From Nymphaea colorata (Eukaryota > Streptophyta > Magnoliopsida > Nymphaeales > Nymphaeaceae), in NCBI RefSeq assembly GCF_008831285.2, contig NC_045139.1, positions 29,925,206 to 29,989,205 on the forward strand: DNA of 64,000 nucleotides, given 5' to 3'. A model generated the notes under the pieces. That model made no database searches. It had not been told where the DNA came from and saw only the letters and a list, made by a program, of their open reading frames with translations. This document shows positions 58,412-64,000 of the stretch, in pieces; position 1 is the first letter of the stretch, and each line of letters opens with the position of its first letter. The position numbers were made by a program, and so were the translations under genes.

Positions 58412-61400
58412 CTACCTTCCTGGAAGTAACTGAGAACTGCTGACAGAGACCCTAGAACTGCTCATTCTCCTTGCCCTTTGATCATGCTCCTTCTCAATTC
58501 GCATAGCAGCTACTTCTTTCTCCATAGCGGCAACTTCTCTTCTCATCTTCTTGGCCTCCACCTCCATTGCCTTTGTTAGTGTGTCTACCTTCTTAGCCAG
58601 CATCTAAGAAAGCACGGGCACCAGAAATGGTGGTGAAAAAAAAAGGAAATCAAGAGTATGTTCTTTGATCTTACCCTTTCCCTTGGAAGGTATGCCTATA
58701 GAAAAACAAAGAATGGTCAGAAATATTCAAGTACCTCAATTGCATCATCCTTGTCTTTAAGGCTTTGATCCTTCTCATGACTAGCCTTTCTCAAAGCTAT
58801 CACCTCCTTTTGAAGCATATCATATAACACTCCGGAGACATGATCAGATGTGTCACCTTTAGGAGATTCAGTAGGTTTCTCCTCAGGGTTATCCTTCCAA
58901 GAACTCTGTGCCTCACTCTCTCTATTGATCTCTGGATCTTTATTAAGAGAACAGCTAGCTCCAGGTCCATTTGAAAGGACCTTGTTCCGATCTAATGACC
59001 TAGAACCACCATCAAAAGATCTTGATGTTCCTTTGGCATGTTTCAGGATCGTACTTGTGCTGCTTGAAATGGACGATCTTGACAAGGAATATGAAGGTAG
59101 TAGTCTCTTAGATTGAACACCATTTGGTGTCAGTTTAGACATATTATCAGCTCCACCAAGAGACTGCCGTCGTGAGGGACCATTGCTCATACTTCGTCCA
59201 TCTGAAGAAGTACGAGTGGCGCCTGCAGGTGATCTCAAGCTCTCCTCAAGAACTTTCAGTCGCAGTTGATACTTTTCCTGTCAATACGTGACAGAGAAAC
59301 ATTTAGACCCATGCACATACATACATATATAATGGGGAGAGAGAGAGAGAGAAAGAGACTTTCAACTGTGCTTCAGATCTTGCAGCACGCTCCACCACAG
59401 CAAGTTTATCCCGAAGCTGTTGCATTTCTCCCTATACATAAACAGATTTTTATCAAATGCTGAAAGGAAAAAGGTATAATACAACTTCACATGTATCTGC
59501 TGGAAATAAGTATCTAGTAAGATTTGCAGACCTGTAGAAATCTTCTCTCCTCAAGCCACTGCCTGACTGGCATAACCTTGTCATTAGCATCCTTCCATTC
59601 ATTTGCCACCACAACAGCAACCCTATTTGCTGTCACCTTGGCACGGGCCAGCTCTCTATCAAGGGTCTTCTTTTCCTCCTAAACCAAGGAAGTCATCATA
59701 TTACTTCAAGAATAAGAAGCATAATAAGTCTTATCATAGGTGGGAATAGTAAGCATATATCATAAGGGCATGTATACATTCATCTCTTGAACTTTGCGCT
59801 GGTAGTCTCTCACAGCATTTGCAACTGCGCCACCAGCAAGAACTGCCTCTTCCAACTCCCGTACAGTTTGGCTGAGCTTTTCAACCTCAGCAACTTTTTG
59901 ACGGTGCATTTTATCCAAAATCTTGTTTTCTTCCTAAACACAAAAATTCAGGAGAGAAAGTAAAATCAAGATCAACTAAACTTTCAATCCAATGTAGGAT
60001 AGCTGTTGAATATTAATAATTTAATAGCAAAACAACCAAAGTTTCAGTGATGTCAAAGAATGAACATGTGTTACCTGGCAGATTTCTATCTGTTTCATTA
60101 ACTCCTGGTTCTTGTTCTGCAAATCATCCACCAAAGATGCCTTTGCCAATGCAATCTGGACAGTTCTTTCGGCATCAAGCAACGCTGCTTCTTTTGATTT
60201 AGTTAGTCGATCTAATGCCTTGTTGTCATCTTGTAATTTTGCAATCTGAACCAGAAAACCAAACAAAAGATTAATGTTACCTAGTATGCAATCACCTATT
60301 GCTGCCCCATCAGAAGTACGTATTGGTGCTGTTTGTGTTGAAAACTGCCATTATACCTCCTGGCGAGCAAGCTTAAGCTCTGCTTCCAATGGGGCAAGAA
60401 TGGCTTCAATTGGAGGCATATCATCATCCTTTTGTGCTGCATGAACTCTCCGGAGTGTTGCCTCTGCTGCAAATTGTGCAGCCATTGATGCTCTTTTCTC
60501 ATCATTTATCTTCTTAATTTCAAGATTCTGAACACAAAAAATTCACTAAAATTGTCACAGTGTTGAACCATCAAACAAGAGTAATAGTCGGATAAAGATA
60601 CCACAACCACAGGGAACACAAACACCAAAACTGTGAGAAGCATTACAAATTAACAATTATGCTAAGACTTTTCTTTTTCTCGTTTTATTAGCCAAGCTGT
60701 AGCCTCGAGGTTCACATAAGAGGTGGATGACAAGCAAACGCTGCATTAGATAGGAAACCCAGAATTGAACCGTTGAATGTCATGCAGAAGCTTGAAGCCC
60801 ATACAGACCTTGCAGATTGCAAGACAAAATCACTCAGCCCAAGATCGATGCCGTGTCGTTGAGAATAGCAGAAATGACTAAAGTGAGACAGAATCAGTAA
60901 TGGCAACAACGGAAAATATCATGTCAGCGATCAAATATCTCCGGAAATATCGAAAAATAACTTTTGTCGGTGCAATAAATGAATAAATCAATGGAAGCCC
61001 AGAAAACGACGACTTGGATAATCCTCGATGCATAGGATGCAAAAGAAGCAAGAAATTTCCAAAACTGAAAAGCTTCACCAATATCAAGAATTTTCACATT
61101 TTATATGATGAGACTGACGGTGGAAAGCATTTCTTTTTTCAGATTATTAATTATTCGTAGTTTATTTTACTTGTTTAAAATTGTTTGTACTTTTCAACAT
61201 TTTCATATAAATGTCTTTCTATTTTTGTGAGATAATTTTCAGAGAAAGCAAGAATTTCCTAAAAGTATGTTGCCCAGTAAGATTTTTTTCCCAAATTTTC
61301 CAAAAAAAAAAAAAAGACGACTGGTGACATTGGACAGGAACTCAATCTGGAGATATCGGTTGTGATTTTCCTTTTTTTATCTTTCCAATGTCTGATAACC

Positions 61401-62657
61401 GTGTGAGGGAAATAAACATTTTCACTGGAAGGGGCCTGAAGGTAAAGCCTCTCAAAAAACAACGCGAGGCCTTCTCTGAATTAGTCAGATTTTTCATTTT
61501 CTGACTCTAGGTTGACACCGACACAGTGGTTCGATCAAATGAGCAGAGTGCACGAAGTACCTTGCTTTCCAAGAGAGATTCCGTCTTCTTGAGTTTCTCC
61601 TCCAGCTTTTCCAACTCCTCCGTAAGCTAGAGAATCCAATAAGAATAAATAGTCAAACAAGCGACGAACATAGGCCGCAACAAAAACTAATCTCAACCGA
61701 AAACCAAAAAAAAAAAAAAACTCAGAACAAAAGCCACACTCTTTCCTGATACCACGGTGCAAAAACGCGCGGTAGATAAGTAAGAAATCAATCACATTTT
61801 AAGTTCGCAAACATAGTCAACTAATAAGACAATCAAACTCAAATAGCCAAGAAAAAAAATCCGGGAATGAAAATAAAAATAAAAATAAAAAGACTAGAAG
61901 CTATTCTATCTATTAGGACATTATTCTTGAGCAATGATACATTCAGAAGAAGCACTAAAATTAGCCAAAAAAAGGAAGAAAATTGTACCATCCGTTTGAA
62001 CGATTATTCCTTTGAAATAAAAAGCCCACAACATCGCCAAAGTAAGAAAATCACCGTATTTCTAACTAAATCAACAAGTCATTACCGAACCCTTGAAATT
62101 ACAAGTAAAGAAAGAAACACAAACCCACCTCCTCTACGGCCTTCTCCCTCTGACGTTCGGACAATCTCAAGGCTTTAATCTCCGCCTGGGCCTCACTTAA
62201 CTCCCGCTCCTTATCTGCAGATACGAAATAATAGTGTAATAACTTCACAGTGAGAACCAGGAGGTGGGACGGGAACGGGGTGAGAAAGAGAGAGAGAGAG
62301 AGAAGGAAACACATTTTCTAATCCACACTATGATGGAAGAGAATCCTAGAAAATGGCCCCCTAAAAACCTACTTTTGGGTAAAAAATCGGTTGAACAAAG
62401 TGAGAGGACTCACCTCTGACTTCATTCTCGAGCCGATTAAGCTCAACCTTGACCGGATCCGAGCCGTGCAAGAGATTGATAAACTCGTCGGCGTCAAGGC
62501 TCGGCCGGATCATGCTCTTCTTCTTCACCTTGAACGAGCCGGAAACCGTCAACCCCGGGGCAGGTGGAGGCGCCGGTCCGTTTCCGCTACAGCTGAGCTC
62601 CGACAACAGGGAGCCCTCCGCTCCTCCGCCTCCACCCTCTCCCGAAGCATCTCCCAT
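58412..62657 (-). CDS. MAP70: microtubule-associated protein 70 (MAP70), 10 coding exons
   Basis: Plant-specific coiled-coil protein that binds cortical microtubules and acts in cell-wall patterning. Minus-strand exons: 62657-62414, 62214-62129, 61626-61561, 60527-60357, 60245-60075, 59933-59778, 59678-59532, 59431-59360, 59277-58735, 58603-58412. All junctions are GT-AG and in frame, giving about 615 residues, close to the 620 of Arabidopsis MAP70-1. Family landmarks in order are DADEFINLLHGSDPVKVELN, IKALRLSERQREKAVEEL, DRLTKSKEAALLDAERTV, DDLQNKNQELMKQIEICQ, PVRQWLEERRFLQGEM, SMSNGPSRRQSLGGADN, VLYDMLQKEVIALRKA and KAMEVEAKKMRREVAAMEKE. Most of residues 50-350 and the last 100 should form coiled coils, with a Ser-rich basic linker between. 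The start is the ATG at 62657; the longer in-frame extension has no ATG. The final codons PGR-stop coincide with a good donor, so one more exon is possible. Confidence 0.93.
60528..61560 (-). other. large MAP70 intron (intron 3)
   Basis: The 1,033-base intron between exons 3 and 4 is the longest in the gene. Its ends are AAG/GTACTT and TTCAG/AATCTT. The interior is AT-rich, and I saw no gene or clear transposon in it. Confidence 0.8.
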
Positions 62658-64000
62658 TCCTAATTTCACCGGATCTGCGTCCCTCGCATCCAAACCCTAA
62701 ACTCCCGACCACCGAAGCCCCGGCAGAACCGGAAATCACCCCGCTGCGGCCCCTCAAAACCTCTCGATTAGGCAATGCCGCGGCTCAAGTCGATCAGGAG
62801 CCCAAAAAAGAGGGTTTTGAAGCTGGAACTGCGTTTCAAACACCCCAGTCCCTCTATTTCCCTCACTCCTCTTCTGCTTCTTCTTCTTCTTCTTCTCCTC
62901 CTCCTTCTTCTTCTCCTTCTGTTTCTCCTTACGCAAAGCGGGAGTGTGTGTGTGGAAGGAGAGACGGACGGGAAGAGAAGCGGAGGGAACAGAGAGAGCA
63001 AGCGAGGAGTGATTTTTCCTTTTCTATTAGACGGTCATTTTTTTAATCCCAAAAAGACGGCAGACTTCTCCTTTTATCGGCTCCTCTTCCAGTTTGAACT
63101 GAACGAAAACCGAGTCGGAAACGTACGACTCGGTATTCACCCGGCTCGAGTCAACAAACACTTATCGGATATTGGCGGTGATCTGAAACGGTTTTGAAAT
63201 CCGTTCAGGATGAGAGTTGTCAGAAACGCGTACATTGTCTGTAAAAGCATATATTATATTCAACCAATTATTATACAATAAGAATTCACGATCCAGAGTT
63301 GACCTGATCCAGATCCAGACCTGGTGATATAGTGGCCCACTGGGCCTGGTTTTAACGTGGGTCCTAACTCTTCCGAATCTGAAGTCCGGGGAGTGAGGAT
63401 TCCCCCCGGTTCGACTTTTCCCGTTCCGATTCGGTAAGGAAAACACGGATGTAGTTTGGGATCGTATCGGTTTCAGCTCCGCCACCGTCCGTCGCCGTGG
63501 CGCTTCCCGCCCCCACCTCCCCCCGGCTTTGCTTGTACGCAGCGAAGGCTTCCGCCGAAGGACGAAAATGCCCCTGACAATGAAATGCCTCTTCTGCCCT
63601 CTAGATTTCCGCTTAATGACATAATACTCCAAGCTTCTACAACCGCGGCGGAGTCACAGGTTTCCCGCTTTGCCCTTCATCTTTTCCCATAAAGACGTGG
63701 CCATCCTTCTCATGCTTTGCCGCACTCTCTCTCCCGCTTCTTTCGTTTCTTAACGCTAAATATAATGAGCGATAGCCTTTTAATTATGAAAATTTAATAA
63801 GGCGGCAACTTCCTTTGAGATGCGAAGATATAATGCCCTGAATCAATGAGGAGGTGTGGCTTCATTTATCTTGCCACCAGTCCCAACTAGCTATACTAAC
63901 TTAATTGAAACATAAATAAAAATGAAACATTTAAATTCGAATGGGTTAGTTATTGTGCATATCCAATGCATGTTGAATTTATTATTGTAGTTTGTAATAT
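62658..64000. promoter_or_regulatory. MAP70 leader and upstream region
   Basis: On the minus strand the presumed leader holds a purine-rich GAA/GGA microsatellite (about 62868-62930) and a (GTGT) block near 62945. The rest, to the end of the window, has no supported gene; frames at 63162-63692 on both strands overlap each other and are probably chance in GC-rich DNA. No TATA box stands out. Confidence 0.4.
62868..62930 (-). repeat. GAA/GGA-type microsatellite in MAP70 leader
   Basis: An interrupted GAA/GAG run on the MAP70 sense strand, about 60 bases long, lies roughly 210 bases upstream of the ATG. Such tracts are common in plant 5' UTRs and vary in length between individuals. Confidence 0.8.

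Noticed and set aside
62658-62693. In-frame 12-codon extension of MAP70 exon 1
   Set aside because: It begins without an ATG and is preceded by a stop; the ATG at 62657 is the first proper start.

Overview
The window is nuclear DNA from a flowering plant. The evidence is an intron-rich MAP70 gene with GT-AG introns, a PLS-type pentatricopeptide repeat (PPR) gene, a tandem array of CYP86-clan cytochromes P450, many AT, CT and GA microsatellites, and small non-autonomous DNA transposons. The species cannot be fixed from the sequence alone. The P450s look like a lineage-specific branch related to CYP96, which could suit an early-diverging angiosperm, but that is only an inference.

Layout. Positions 1-38,000 hold a P450 neighbourhood. 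It has a decayed P450 relic (about 3,620-4,215, +), CYP-A (5,280-6,800, +), CYP-B (12,224-13,749, +, broken by one 7-bp deletion), CYP-C (15,952-17,493, -), CYP-D (26,222-27,754, +) and CYP-E (36,080-37,600, -). All are single-exon genes of 506-513 codons with an N-terminal membrane anchor, a proline hinge, an I-helix motif, ExxR, PERW and a heme-Cys loop. They most resemble CYP96 (MAH1-like mid-chain alkane hydroxylases and the CYP96T phenol-coupling enzymes). The spaces between them are AT-rich and hold microsatellites, hAT-like and CACTA-like fragments, local tandem duplications and one unidentified coding relic beside a CACTA-like end. From 38,000 to 46,700 I see only repeats and noncoding sequence.

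The right part holds three unrelated single-copy-looking genes: a short unknown plant protein (47,187-47,741, +) behind a CT-rich leader, a PLS/E-type PPR protein (52,673-54,463, -) and a microtubule-associated protein 70 gene with ten coding exons (58,412-62,657, -). The MAP70 exon chain was reconstructed by hand. Every junction is GT-AG and keeps frame.

How the genes relate. The P450s arose by repeated local duplication, including inverted copies. CYP-A to CYP-D share a recognisable core-promoter block, and the 3' halves of A, B and D look homogenised. CYP-E and the relic form a more diverged pair. No partner enzyme (transferase, synthase, reductase, transporter) lies among them, so this looks like a tandem family expansion and not a mixed biosynthetic cluster. 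The most interesting items are the Thr-to-Ala change in the CYP-D oxygen-activation motif, the clean 7-bp break in CYP-B, and the unidentified coding relic that ends at the CACTA-like terminus.
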